64,000 nt of DNA from Mucilaginibacter sp. PAMB04168 (GTDB lineage: Bacteria; Bacteroidota; Bacteroidia; Sphingobacteriales; Sphingobacteriaceae), in NCBI RefSeq assembly GCF_039634365.2, contig NZ_CP155079.2:3782001-3846000 (forward strand). The letters run 5' to 3'. This document shows, in pieces, positions 1 through 7,352 of the stretch. The position numbers were made by a program, and so were the translations under genes. How positions within the stretch are numbered: position 1 is the stretch's first letter; the number at the start of each line of letters is the position of its first letter. The notes under the pieces were generated by a model that searched no databases, had not been told where the DNA came from, and worked only from the letters and a program-made list of their open reading frames with translations.

Positions 1-78
1 TAGCTTTCCAATACGAGTTAAAGCGCAGCTAAGTACGGCATTGACCACCTAAACGTTTTCAACGTGATGAAAGCTAAT

Positions 79-849
79 CTATTTTAAAGATCTTAAAATA
101 GATTTGGCCCAAAATTCGCCTAAAGCTTTATCTCCTTTTTGATTGGGATGCAGGTAGTAAACACCCGAGGGGCCTTTCTGCTCTTTAAAATCGGTAAGGT
201 AGTTTTCCTTGAAATATTGATAAGCCTTTTTATCACCCAGAAATACACGTTGCGGTCTGGCCTTTTTGTACAGGTTGGTAAGCGTATCAATTTGCTTTTG
301 GTAAAGTAACACCCGCTCCTGCCCCGCCTTTAGATAAGAGGAATGACCATTAGCTGTACTATCGCTATACCATATCGGATAGTTGATAATAACCCTGCAA
401 TACGGATAACGGGCCATAAGGCTATCGGTGATAGTTTTAAGATTAGCACGATAGTTTGCGGGTGTAAGGGGTGCACCCAAAGGCCCTTTTATGGCGCTAT
501 CATTAGTACCCAACATAATGGAAAAAATCAGCGTTGCATTTGTATTTGCCTGAATGGTATCTGCAGCAAGCTTAACCTTTTCATAAGTGCTGCTACCTGG
601 TAAAAAGTTAAAGGTGGTGTAGCCACTTATACCCGCGTTTGCCACTTTTACTTTACCTATGCCGCGTTGTTGTTGCAAGTACTCGCCCGCAAATCGGGGT
701 GGCGACTGCACGCGTGGCACAGAACCAACCGTAATACTGTCTCCAATAAACACAACACTCAGGTTTTGCTCATCTTTAATAATGAACGAACAAACCACAA
801 CAAAAACGAGCAAAACTGCCCATTGAAAGCTCCGATGCATGCTATGCAA
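79..849 (-). CDS. SGNH/GDSL-family hydrolase, membrane-anchored or exported
   Basis: The 256-residue protein has an N-terminal hydrophobic segment (about residues 10-24), so it is probably exported or anchored facing the periplasm. The SGNH blocks are present: GDSIT at about 36-40 with the nucleophile Ser38, an NAG/SG block at about 71-76, GTND at about 114-117, and HPN at about 234-236 supplying the catalytic His. The family hydrolyses esters, often acetyl groups on polysaccharides or lipids. The substrate cannot be read from the sequence. The ATG at 840 is an alternative start three codons in. The stop codon lies in a perfect 12-bp inverted repeat (76-87 with 93-104) that could form a 3' hairpin, but no T-run follows. 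A second, unrelated SGNH enzyme lies at 24491. Confidence 0.85.
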   Translation of the reverse strand: MHSMHRSFQWAVLLVFVVVCSFIIKDEQNLSVVFIGDSITVGSVPRVQSPPRFAGEYLQQQRGIGKVKVANAGISGYTTFNFLPGSSTYEKVKLAADTIQANTNATLIFSIMLGTNDSAIKGPLGAPLTPANYRANLKTITDSLMARYPYCRVIINYPIWYSDSTANGHSSYLKAGQERVLLYQKQIDTLTNLYKKARPQRVFLGDKKAYQYFKENYLTDFKEQKGPSGVYYLHPNQKGDKALGEFWAKSILRSLK

Positions 850-915
850 TTTTTGGTAGAAGATGAACTGGTGAAGTTAAGCGTTTTGCCTGACACATTT
901 TTGCTTTAGGCTTAA

Positions 916-2121
916 TTACATACCCCTGCGCTTTTTTTCTTTGATAATCAATCCCAACTCGCGGCTCATTTGGCCGGCAATAGCCGTGTTTTCCTGCGCT
1001 CGGCGAAACAAGTACGGCATTACTGCTTTCACTGGTCCGTAGGGTACATATTTTACCACATTGTAGCCCGCATTGGCCAGGTTAAAGCTCAGGTTATCGC
1101 TCATGCCGAGCAATTGCGAAAAGTATACATGCGGATGGTTATGCGGTATATGCAGCTGGTTCAGTAAATCGGCTAGCAGACGGCAGCTATCTTCATTATG
1201 CGTACCGGCTACCAGCGCAATACGATCTATATGCTCAATGCAAAAACGTAAAGCGTCGTTATAATCGCGGTCGGCCGAAAGCTTATCGGGCTGTATGGGC
1301 GATGGATAACCCATTTCTGCGGCGCGGCGGCGTTCCTTTTCCATATAGGCGCCACGCACAATTTTAACGCCCAGCATAAACTCTTCAGTACGGGCTATAT
1401 CAAAATCAGTTTTTAATGAGGCTAGCTTATCGTGCCGGTAAATTTGGTAGGTATTAAATATAATGGCTTTATCGCGGTTATACCGGCGCATCATATTCAG
1501 CGTCAGTTTATCAATCGTCTTTTGTATCCAGGTTTCCTCTGCATCAATCATAACCGGTATGCCGGCCTGATGCGCTTTTTGGCAAATGGCCTGTACCCTG
1601 TTCTGCACTTTTTGCCATTCCTCTTCCTCTGCCTGCGTTAAAGCGGTACCAGCATCCAATTTCTCGAGCAGGCCAAAACGCCCTACGCCGGTTACTTTAA
1701 AAACAGTTATGGGAATGGCCGGGTCGCCGGTGGCACGTTCAATAGTACGAATAATTTCGTCGCGCGTATGATCAAACACTTTTTCATCTTCCTCACCCTC
1801 AACAGAGTAATCGAGAATAGTGCCTACCCCCCCTGAGTATAGGTTTTTTATGGTGTCATTGCATTCTGCAATGGTTTCGCCGCCGCAAAATTGTTTAAAT
1901 ATAGTAGCCTTAATAATGCCTTTAATAGGCAGGCCAATGTTCATGGCAAAATTGGTCATGCCTGGGCCAATCTTCACTAAAAAGTTGTTGTTTATAGCGG
2001 TAAACAGCCAATAAGCACGTTTTAAATCGGCGTTGGAGGCATGCTTAAAAGCAATTTCTGTATTCTCAAAAGATAGGTTACCCTTTTCGGGCTGTGGCAC
2101 ATCGGTAGGTTCAGCAAACAT
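916..2121 (-). CDS. proline dehydrogenase family protein
   Basis: This 401-residue protein matches the stand-alone FAD-dependent proline dehydrogenase (PRODH) of Bacteroidota. PRODH oxidises L-proline to 1-pyrroline-5-carboxylate, the first step of proline catabolism. Visible marks are the barrel segments IPVMIDAEETWIQ (about 190-202) and GVKIVRGAYMEKER (about 251-264), the latter holding the family's K/RGAY.E block, and a C-terminal block ending YLFRRAQEN that resembles the YL.RRL.EN substrate-binding signature. The P5C dehydrogenase domain of long PutA proteins is absent, so the second step must be encoded elsewhere. The start at 2121 is the only sensible ATG. The gene diverges from the S4-domain gene at 2190 across 68 bases. 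Confidence 0.9.
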   Translation of the reverse strand: MFAEPTDVPQPEKGNLSFENTEIAFKHASNADLKRAYWLFTAINNNFLVKIGPGMTNFAMNIGLPIKGIIKATIFKQFCGGETIAECNDTIKNLYSGGVGTILDYSVEGEEDEKVFDHTRDEIIRTIERATGDPAIPITVFKVTGVGRFGLLEKLDAGTALTQAEEEEWQKVQNRVQAICQKAHQAGIPVMIDAEETWIQKTIDKLTLNMMRRYNRDKAIIFNTYQIYRHDKLASLKTDFDIARTEEFMLGVKIVRGAYMEKERRRAAEMGYPSPIQPDKLSADRDYNDALRFCIEHIDRIALVAGTHNEDSCRLLADLLNQLHIPHNHPHVYFSQLLGMSDNLSFNLANAGYNVVKYVPYGPVKAVMPYLFRRAQENTAIAGQMSRELGLIIKEKKRRGM

Positions 2122-2173
2122 CGCGCAAAATTAGAAAATCAATCTATATAACTCATTTTATGCGGTAATAGTT

Positions 2174-2181
2174 TATTTTTG
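2174..2181 (+). promoter_or_regulatory. -7 promoter box of the S4-domain gene
   Basis: TATTTTTG is an exact match to the Bacteroidota -7 consensus TAnnTTTG. It ends only 8 bases before the ATG at 2190, so the predicted transcript would start at or within a few bases of the start codon. The -33 element is weak. Confidence 0.55.
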
Positions 2182-2189
2182 CCAATATC

Positions 2190-2396
2190 ATGATTGAATT
2201 TAAACTAAACGGCGACTTTATCCCTCTAATACAATTATTAAAGGCCACCGGTTTAGTATATACCGGCGGCGAAGCACAAATTGTGGTAACTGAAGGTGAA
2301 GTGAAATATAACGGCCAGGTTGATTACCGCAAGCGTCTTAAAGTAAAAAAAGGCGATGTAGTAGAATTCCGGTCGAAAAAGATTGTGGTGATTTAA
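2190..2396 (+). CDS. small RNA-binding S4 domain protein (YbcJ/YaaA-like)
   Basis: The 68-residue protein consists of little more than one S4 fold. It has the pattern of a basic turn (VDYRKRLKVKKGDVVEFRSKKI) after a glycine-rich beta-hairpin (TGGEAQIVVTEGEVKYNGQ). S4 domains bind structured RNA, as in ribosomal protein S4 and pseudouridine synthases. Single-domain versions such as YbcJ are thought to act around RNA or ribosome metabolism, but the exact role here is unknown. It lies 4 bases upstream of aroB on the same strand, so the two are probably co-transcribed from the near-leaderless promoter at 2174. Confidence 0.85.
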   Translation: MIEFKLNGDFIPLIQLLKATGLVYTGGEAQIVVTEGEVKYNGQVDYRKRLKVKKGDVVEFRSKKIVVI

Positions 2397-2400
2397 TTTT

Positions 2401-3468
2401 ATGGATACGATTGATAGCATTGACTACCCTGTATATTTTGAGGATACGCTAACCCAACTGGTTAATTTTATTGAACAAGGCAATTACTCCCGTTTTTTTA
2501 TTTTAACTGATGAACATACAGGCCAGCATTGTTTACCATTGCTGCAAAGCCGCTTAGAGCATTTAAATAACAATTATGATGTAATTGAGGTAAATGCCGG
2601 CGAAGAAAGCAAGAATATTGATTTTTGCGCAGGCATTTGGAAAATGCTGATCGATTTTGGCGCCGACCGCCATAGCCTTATGATAAACCTGGGAGGCGGT
2701 GTAATTGGCGATATGGGTGGTTTTGCCGCTTCAACCTACAAACGCGGGATAGATTTTGTGCAAATGCCCACTACCCTGCTTTCGCAGGTTGACGCGTCTG
2801 TTGGTGGCAAAACAGGTATCGACTTTGATAACCTCAAAAATATTATAGGCACTTTCACATCGCCTAAAGCGGTTTTTATAGAGCATGCCTTTTTAGAGAC
2901 GCTTCCCGAACGCCAGGTTTTGTCTGGCTATGCCGAAATGCTGAAACATGGCCTGATACAGGATGCCGCTTACTGGAATGAGTTGAAAGGCCTGGGCAGT
3001 CCCTTAAGCTTGCCATCGGCCCAGTTGGTTTATCAATCGGTAGCCATAAAAAACAAAGTCGTAGTTTCCGATCCGTTTGAAAAAGGTTTTCGCAAATGCC
3101 TCAACTTTGGCCATACCGTTGGGCATGCGGTTGAAACGTACTCGCTGCAAAACGATGATAACCACTTAACGCATGGCGAGGCCGTAGCATTGGGTATGAT
3201 ATGTGAAGCCTGGCTATCACACAAAAAAGCGGGCTTAAGTTTGGAAGAACTTAATGAAATAAGCAGCGTTTTAAAAGCGTTGTACCCTAAATACGTGTTA
3301 GAGGATTCGTGCCATACGGTTCTGTACGCATTAATGAAAACCGACAAGAAAAACCAAAATGGCTTAATTAACTGTACCCTGATCAATAAAATTGGAGAGT
3401 GCAGTATAGACCATATATGTACTGAAGAAGAACTGTGCGATAGCTTAAGCTATTACAATAAACTGTAA
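2401..3468 (+). CDS. aroB: 3-dehydroquinate synthase
   Basis: AroB converts DAHP to 3-dehydroquinate, the second step of the shikimate pathway, using NAD+ and a divalent metal in the cytosol. The 355-residue length is typical. The NAD-binding block GGGVIGDMGGFAA lies at about 98-110, followed by the family signature PTTLLSQVDASVGGKTGID at about 122-140. Metal ligands are expected from the E in GYAEMLKHG, the H in NFGHTVGHA and the H in LTHGEAVALGM, all present. It follows the S4 gene by 4 bases and ends at a bidirectional terminator. Other shikimate genes (DAHP synthase, aroA, aroC) lie within 10 kb but in separate units. Confidence 0.97.
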   Translation: MDTIDSIDYPVYFEDTLTQLVNFIEQGNYSRFFILTDEHTGQHCLPLLQSRLEHLNNNYDVIEVNAGEESKNIDFCAGIWKMLIDFGADRHSLMINLGGGVIGDMGGFAASTYKRGIDFVQMPTTLLSQVDASVGGKTGIDFDNLKNIIGTFTSPKAVFIEHAFLETLPERQVLSGYAEMLKHGLIQDAAYWNELKGLGSPLSLPSAQLVYQSVAIKNKVVVSDPFEKGFRKCLNFGHTVGHAVETYSLQNDDNHLTHGEAVALGMICEAWLSHKKAGLSLEELNEISSVLKALYPKYVLEDSCHTVLYALMKTDKKNQNGLINCTLINKIGECSIDHICTEEELCDSLSYYNKL

Positions 3469-3476
3469 AAAACATA

Positions 3477-3512
3477 AAGGGAGGCTTTTGCTTAAAAGCA
3501 ATAGCCTCCCTT
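3477..3512. terminator. bidirectional terminator between aroB and the SDR gene
   Basis: AAGGGAGGCT (3477-3486) pairs with AGCCTCCCTT (3503-3512), and the intervening bases pair further (TTGCTT with AAGCAA). It lies between converging genes. Confidence 0.75.
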
Positions 3513-3534
3513 CAATTCAAACTACACGGAATAC

Positions 3535-4389
3535 TTATCTTTCAGATTCCGGAAAATCTGCACTCAGCGTAAGGTCTTTCAACGATTCGAAGTTCGTTTT
3601 CAATTGATCGATCTTTTCCATTGCTAAATTGTAAGCGGGCTCACCTAACAGTAAACGCAACTGGTGCTGCTCCGCTTCTACCGCTTTAATAATGGCCTCG
3701 CAGCCTCTAACCGGGTCGCCCTGCTGCTTGCCGCTTCCGTTTTGGCTGGCTTCCATGCGTTTGCCTACCGCATCGGCATAATCTGCTATCCGAACCGGCG
3801 TACGCGAGGTTGAACGCCCGGCCCAATCAGTGCGGAATGGTCCGGGCTCAACAAGTAGTACTTTAATTCCCAATGAGGCAACTTCCTGCGATAAAGATTC
3901 AGACAAGCCTTCTACTGCAAACTTGGTAGCATGATAATAACCCGTTGCGGTAAATGCCCTTAAGCCGCCAATAGACGAAAAGTTAATAATATGCCCCACT
4001 TTACGGCTACGCATACCGGGCAACACAGCCTGTATCATACTCACTAATCCAAAAAAATTGGTTTCAAACTGTGCCCTTATCTTTTCTTCTTCGCCCTCTT
4101 CAATACTACTGAAATAACCGTAGCCGGCGTTGTTCACCAACACATCTATCTTACCAAAGGCTTCTTCGGCTTTGGCCACAGCCAGCGCGATCTGACTTTT
4201 ATCGTTTACATCCAACGGCAGTACCAGTGCCGAATTTTCGAAACCATTGGCCAGATCTTTGACCTGGTCAATATTGCGGGCTGTTATTACCGCATTCCAT
4301 CCGCGATCTAATATCAGTTTGGCCAGTTCTCTGCCAAAGCCGGTAGAGCAACCTGTAATAAACCAAACCGGGTTATTGTTATTTATCAT
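3535..4389 (-). CDS. short-chain dehydrogenase/reductase, classical type
   Basis: The 284-residue protein has the full classical SDR set: the nucleotide-binding TGCSTGFG at about 13-20, NNAG at about 86-89, a catalytic Ser in NFSS at about 138, and YYHATK (YxxxK) at about 151-156. These enzymes reduce carbonyls or oxidise alcohols with NAD(P)H. The substrate cannot be assigned, and databases often label close relatives simply oxidoreductase. It stands alone, convergent with aroB. Upstream lies about 600 bases without a convincing gene. Confidence 0.9.
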   Translation of the reverse strand: MINNNNPVWFITGCSTGFGRELAKLILDRGWNAVITARNIDQVKDLANGFENSALVLPLDVNDKSQIALAVAKAEEAFGKIDVLVNNAGYGYFSSIEEGEEEKIRAQFETNFFGLVSMIQAVLPGMRSRKVGHIINFSSIGGLRAFTATGYYHATKFAVEGLSESLSQEVASLGIKVLLVEPGPFRTDWAGRSTSRTPVRIADYADAVGKRMEASQNGSGKQQGDPVRGCEAIIKAVEAEQHQLRLLLGEPAYNLAMEKIDQLKTNFESLKDLTLSADFPESER

Positions 4390-4938
4390 AAGTTAATATT
4401 TTGTTCTTTCTATAAAAGGTTGCACCGCATCATTGTTTTAAACAAACTATCATTTGAGTGTAAAGCATTGCAGCAATAAATAACTCGCAAATCATGAATC
4501 TGACTGCACAAAGTATCATAGCAGCCTATATGATAAGTGACATCCTCGGATATCACTGTTTAACCTGGCTTGAGTACTTCACACGCTTATCAGTTAGGGG
4601 TAGTGTGTTCCGGTTAGCGGCTAGGTTTTTAGTTTAATTACTGTACCTATGCCCTTTTTCAGAAACAGGTGTTTTACAAATTATTATTATACTAAAGAAC
4701 AGCCGGTAAAAACGTTAAAACGCTTGTTTACCAGCCTCATGAAGTGTTTGCTTAATCGGCGAGAATGTGTCTCCATTACATTTAACGCACTTATAAGGTT
4801 GTTCTTTACAATAGTCCCATAATGATAGAACGCTTATTTTTCTCTTTTTATCACCAGCTTGGCACTCCCTATCCCCTCAACAAGTGCTACCACAAACCCA
4901 ACAAAATTTGGTTTAAATAACTTTTTTAAAATTTTCTC
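4390..4938. other. gene-poor gap upstream of the aromatic leader
   Basis: I see no convincing gene here. The minus strand has a frame of about 54 codons open from 4876 to a stop at 4715-4717. It has a cysteine pattern (C-x6-C-x2-C within DYCKEQPYKCVKCNG) reminiscent of a zinc ribbon, but no ATG, so it may be a decayed fragment or chance. On the plus strand a 32-codon frame starts at 4821 and has no recognisable product. The right part is AT-rich and leads into the leader promoter. Confidence 0.5.
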
Positions 4939-4968
4939 TTGACAGTTCGTTTTTATCTTGTACATTTA
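4939..4968 (+). promoter_or_regulatory. promoter of the leader peptide-pheA operon
   Basis: TTG (4939-4941), then exactly 19 bases, then TACATTTA (4961-4968). This matches the Bacteroidota pattern TTG-N19-21-TAnnTTTG except for the last base. Transcription would begin near 4973, about 13 bases before the leader ATG. Confidence 0.6.
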
Positions 4969-4985
4969 CCGTCAACAACACAACA

Positions 4986-5054
4986 ATGAAGTTAAACAAC
5001 GCATTCGGTTTTGGTTTCTATTACTTTTACTTTAGCAGTAAGAGCCGGGACTGA
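4986..5054 (+). CDS. Phe/Tyr-rich leader peptide of the pheA operon
   Basis: A 22-codon frame (ATG 4986, TGA 5052-5054) has Phe at positions 7, 9, 11, 14 and 16 and Tyr at 12, 13 and 15: eight aromatic residues in ten codons, with Gly at 8 and 10. It ends in a polar tail (SSKSRD). No Shine-Dalgarno precedes the ATG; the upstream bases are CA-rich, as is usual here. The position between a promoter and a conditional hairpin, directly ahead of prephenate dehydratase, makes it a control peptide analogous in principle to E. coli pheL. Ribosomes should stall in the aromatic run when charged tRNA-Phe or tRNA-Tyr is scarce. It is too short for standard gene calling. Confidence 0.88.
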   Translation: MKLNNAFGFGFYYFYFSSKSRD

Positions 5055-5115
5055 TATGCTTTAACAAAGACATATAAACAACAGAAAGTCCCGGCCCAAC
5101 AGCCGGGACTTTCTG
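5044..5115 (+). promoter_or_regulatory. attenuator: mutually exclusive RNA hairpins
   Basis: Segment 2, GCCGGGACT at 5044-5052, overlaps the leader stop codon and is identical to the start of segment 4 at 5102-5110. Segment 3, AGTCCCGGC at 5087-5095, can pair with either. Pairing 2:3 gives a 9-bp antiterminator with a 34-base loop. Pairing 3:4 gives a 14-bp perfect stem (5082-5095 with 5102-5115). A ribosome stalled on the Phe/Tyr codons (5004-5033) would leave segment 2 free, so 2:3 forms and pheA is expressed. A ribosome reaching the stop would cover segment 2, so 3:4 forms and expression falls. No segment 1 pairing partner is visible inside the peptide. Confidence 0.85.
5082..5115 (+). terminator. 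attenuator stem 3:4 (conditional terminator or start-site blocker)
   Basis: CAGAAAGTCCCGGC, loop CCAACA, then GCCGGGACTTTCTG: 14 uninterrupted base pairs. Only CATTT follows, so the U-run is poor for an intrinsic terminator. The stem ends 14 bases before the pheA ATG, so blocking translation initiation is an alternative mode. Confidence 0.75.
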
Positions 5116-5129
5116 CATTTAACAGGGTT

Positions 5130-5978
5130 ATGGAAAGTAAAACGCCACGAGTGGCCATACAAGGTATCCGCGCATCGTTTCATGAAGAAGCGGCCTTTAA
5201 GTATTTTGGCACCAACATACAAACGGTGGAGTGCAACTCATTTAAACAAACATTTGAGGCACTCAAAAATAAACAGGCCGATTATGTGGTGATGGCTATT
5301 GAAAACAATATAGCCGGCAGTATACTGCCCAACTACTCGTTGCTCATGAGTTATAACTTCCCTATTGTGGGCGAGGTATATTTACCTATACAGCTGCATT
5401 TTTTAACGCTACCTGGCGTTAAGTTTGAGGATATTAAAACGGTTATTTCACACCCCATTGCCCTGCGCCAATGTGTTGATTTTATGGATGAGTACCCGCA
5501 TATTAAAGTGGTGGAGAGCAGTGACACCGCGGCCTGCGCTAAACGGGTACACGATGAAAAATTAACCGATACCGCCGCTATTGCCAATAGCTTAGCAGCC
5601 AAGATCTATGATTTAGAGGTTAAGGAACGCCGCATAGAAAGCAATAAAAAGAACTTTACCCGCTTCCTGATTTTTACCAGCCACGAAAACGCAAGAAAAG
5701 TACCAGCTAACAAAGCCTCGCTATGTTTCCAGGTGAGCAACGAGGTAGGCGCATTGGCTAAGGTGCTGAATGTACTGGCTGAGCAGGAAATTAACATGAG
5801 CAAAATCCAGAGCATGCCGGTGCTGGGCAAGCGTAACGAATACAACTTTTACGTAGACATAGAGTGGAATGAAAACACTCAATATGACCAAGCCATACGC
5901 CAAATACTGAAGTACACGCAAAACTTTAACATTTTGGGCGAGTATGAGCGGTACGTGGAGGAGGTTTTGAGCCCCTAA
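5130..5978 (+). CDS. pheA: prephenate dehydratase
   Basis: PheA converts prephenate to phenylpyruvate, the last committed step to phenylalanine. The 282-residue protein has the periplasmic-binding-like catalytic domain (about 1-185), with the catalytic NFTRF block at 176-180 (Thr177, Arg178, Phe179). A C-terminal ACT domain follows (about 195-275, with GAL at 207-209), which in the family binds Phe for feedback inhibition. No chorismate mutase domain is fused; that activity lies in the next gene. The ATG at 5130 sits just behind the attenuator stem. The gene is thus likely controlled both allosterically and by leader-peptide translation. Confidence 0.95.
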   Translation: MESKTPRVAIQGIRASFHEEAAFKYFGTNIQTVECNSFKQTFEALKNKQADYVVMAIENNIAGSILPNYSLLMSYNFPIVGEVYLPIQLHFLTLPGVKFEDIKTVISHPIALRQCVDFMDEYPHIKVVESSDTAACAKRVHDEKLTDTAAIANSLAAKIYDLEVKERRIESNKKNFTRFLIFTSHENARKVPANKASLCFQVSNEVGALAKVLNVLAEQEINMSKIQSMPVLGKRNEYNFYVDIEWNENTQYDQAIRQILKYTQNFNILGEYERYVEEVLSP

Positions 5979-6084
5979 CACCGTGTGCTTACATACAAAT
6001 TAACACTAAACAACAACACATAATTTATAAAATACAAACTCCCGGACTTAACGTCTTGCTAACTTCCGGACTAAAAAAACGCAT

Positions 6085-7212
6085 ATGAAACTCGATTTAA
6101 AAATACAGCCGCTTAGCTCTTGGATTACCGCTAAAAAAGAGCCTTTGTTAATTGCCGGCCCATGCAGTGCCGAAACTGAAGAACAATTGGTAGCAACCGC
6201 ACACCTGCTGGCAAACACCGGCAAGGTAACCGCCTTGCGTGCCGGTATTTGGAAACCACGTACCCGCCCCGGCGAGTTTGAAGGGATTGGCAGCATTGGT
6301 TTGGAATGGTTAAAACGCGCCAAAGCCGAAACCGGCCTGCCTACAGCTGTTGAAGTAGCCACCGCAAAACACGTAGAAGAAGCGCTTAAAGCCGGCGTTG
6401 ATATTTTATGGGTGGGTGCCCGCTCAACCGCCAACCCCTTTACCGTACAGGAAATTGCCGACGCCTTGAAAGGAGTTGATATTCCGGTAATGATTAAAAA
6501 CCCTGTAAATCCCGACTTATCTTTATGGATTGGGGCTTTGGAGCGTATTAATAACGCTGGTATTACTAAACTGGCGGCTATTCATCGCGGCTTTTCATCT
6601 TACGAAAAAACAGCTTTCCGTAACGAGCCAATGTGGGATTTGGCCATTAATCTTAAAACTCATGCACCGGAGTTGCCTATCATCTGCGATCCGAGCCACA
6701 TTTCTGGCAACCGCGAGCTGATTCCTTACGTGTCGCAAAAAGCTTTAGATATGGATATGCAGGGTCTTATGATCGAATCACATATCGACCCATCGGTAGC
6801 CTGGACAGATGCTAAACAGCAAGTAACCCCTGCCGCTTTAGTGGAGCTGATTGACCGCCTGGCGCTTCGTAAGCCAGAGGTAGTAAATAATGATCTGAAA
6901 GACAAACTGGCCGACCTGCGTAATGGCATCGATAAACTGGATGACCTGGTAATTGCCAAACTTGCCGAGCGTATGAAAATTGTGGAACAAATAGGCAACT
7001 ACAAAAAAGAAAACGGCATCACCATTTTACAAGTTAACCGCTGGGACGAGATACTGCAAAAACGCACTAATTATGCTAAAGCCTTAAATCTGAGCCCAGA
7101 GTTTACCGAGAAATTGCTCGAACTTATTCACGGTGAGTCTATCCGTAAACAAACCGAGATCATGAACAAAGGCCAGGGCAACGCACCGGTTCAGGAACAA
7201 TTGACGCACTAA
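6085..7212 (+). CDS. bifunctional DAHP synthase / chorismate mutase
   Basis: The N-terminal part (about 12-255) is a type I-beta DAHP synthase, which condenses phosphoenolpyruvate and erythrose 4-phosphate. GPCSAET is at about 25-31, KPRTRPGEFEG at about 56-66, and metal/substrate residues lie in AIHRGF and CDPSHISG. The C-terminal part (about 275-360) is an AroQ-type chorismate mutase with the helix DLRNGIDKLDDLVIAKLAERM followed by IGNYKKENG. Fusion of the first shikimate step to the first Phe/Tyr branch step is typical of Bacteroidota; in related fusions the mutase part also transmits prephenate inhibition. It follows pheA by 106 bases with no terminator, so it probably shares the leader-controlled transcript. 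Some operons of this phylum carry an aminotransferase and tyrA between the two genes; here they are absent. Confidence 0.95.
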   Translation: MKLDLKIQPLSSWITAKKEPLLIAGPCSAETEEQLVATAHLLANTGKVTALRAGIWKPRTRPGEFEGIGSIGLEWLKRAKAETGLPTAVEVATAKHVEEALKAGVDILWVGARSTANPFTVQEIADALKGVDIPVMIKNPVNPDLSLWIGALERINNAGITKLAAIHRGFSSYEKTAFRNEPMWDLAINLKTHAPELPIICDPSHISGNRELIPYVSQKALDMDMQGLMIESHIDPSVAWTDAKQQVTPAALVELIDRLALRKPEVVNNDLKDKLADLRNGIDKLDDLVIAKLAERMKIVEQIGNYKKENGITILQVNRWDEILQKRTNYAKALNLSPEFTEKLLELIHGESIRKQTEIMNKGQGNAPVQEQLTH

Positions 7213-7233
7213 TTAGCTGTTCATCAAAAAACT

Positions 7234-7319
7234 TGTCATTCCGAACGTATAAGAGAAATCTTTTGAAGGCAACTAACTTGTTAACCTAAAAAAATCTTTC
7301 GCCATCGTTCGGGATGACA
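7234..7319. repeat. palindromic dispersed repeat, copy A
   Basis: The ends TGTCATTCCGAACG (7234-7247) and CGTTCGGGATGACA (7306-7319) are inverted with two mismatches. Inner arms GAGAAATCTTTT and AAAAAAATCTTTC continue the symmetry loosely. It sits between the DAHP synthase/CM gene and aroA. Related copies are at 28733 and about 63519. It looks like the REP/MITE-like palindromes common in genomes of this family. Confidence 0.75.
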
Positions 7320-7352
7320 TCATGAGATTTGTATACAATTACACAGCTTCAT

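Noticed and set aside
4715..4876. Minus-strand frame with a zinc-ribbon-like cysteine pattern
   Set aside because: It has no start codon, is only about 53 codons long, and the C-x6-C-x2-C pattern is too short to assign. Kept only as a remark on the spacer.
5979..6084. Second leader peptide before the DAHP synthase/chorismate mutase gene
   Set aside because: No Phe-, Tyr- or Trp-rich frame and no alternative hairpins are visible in the spacer.
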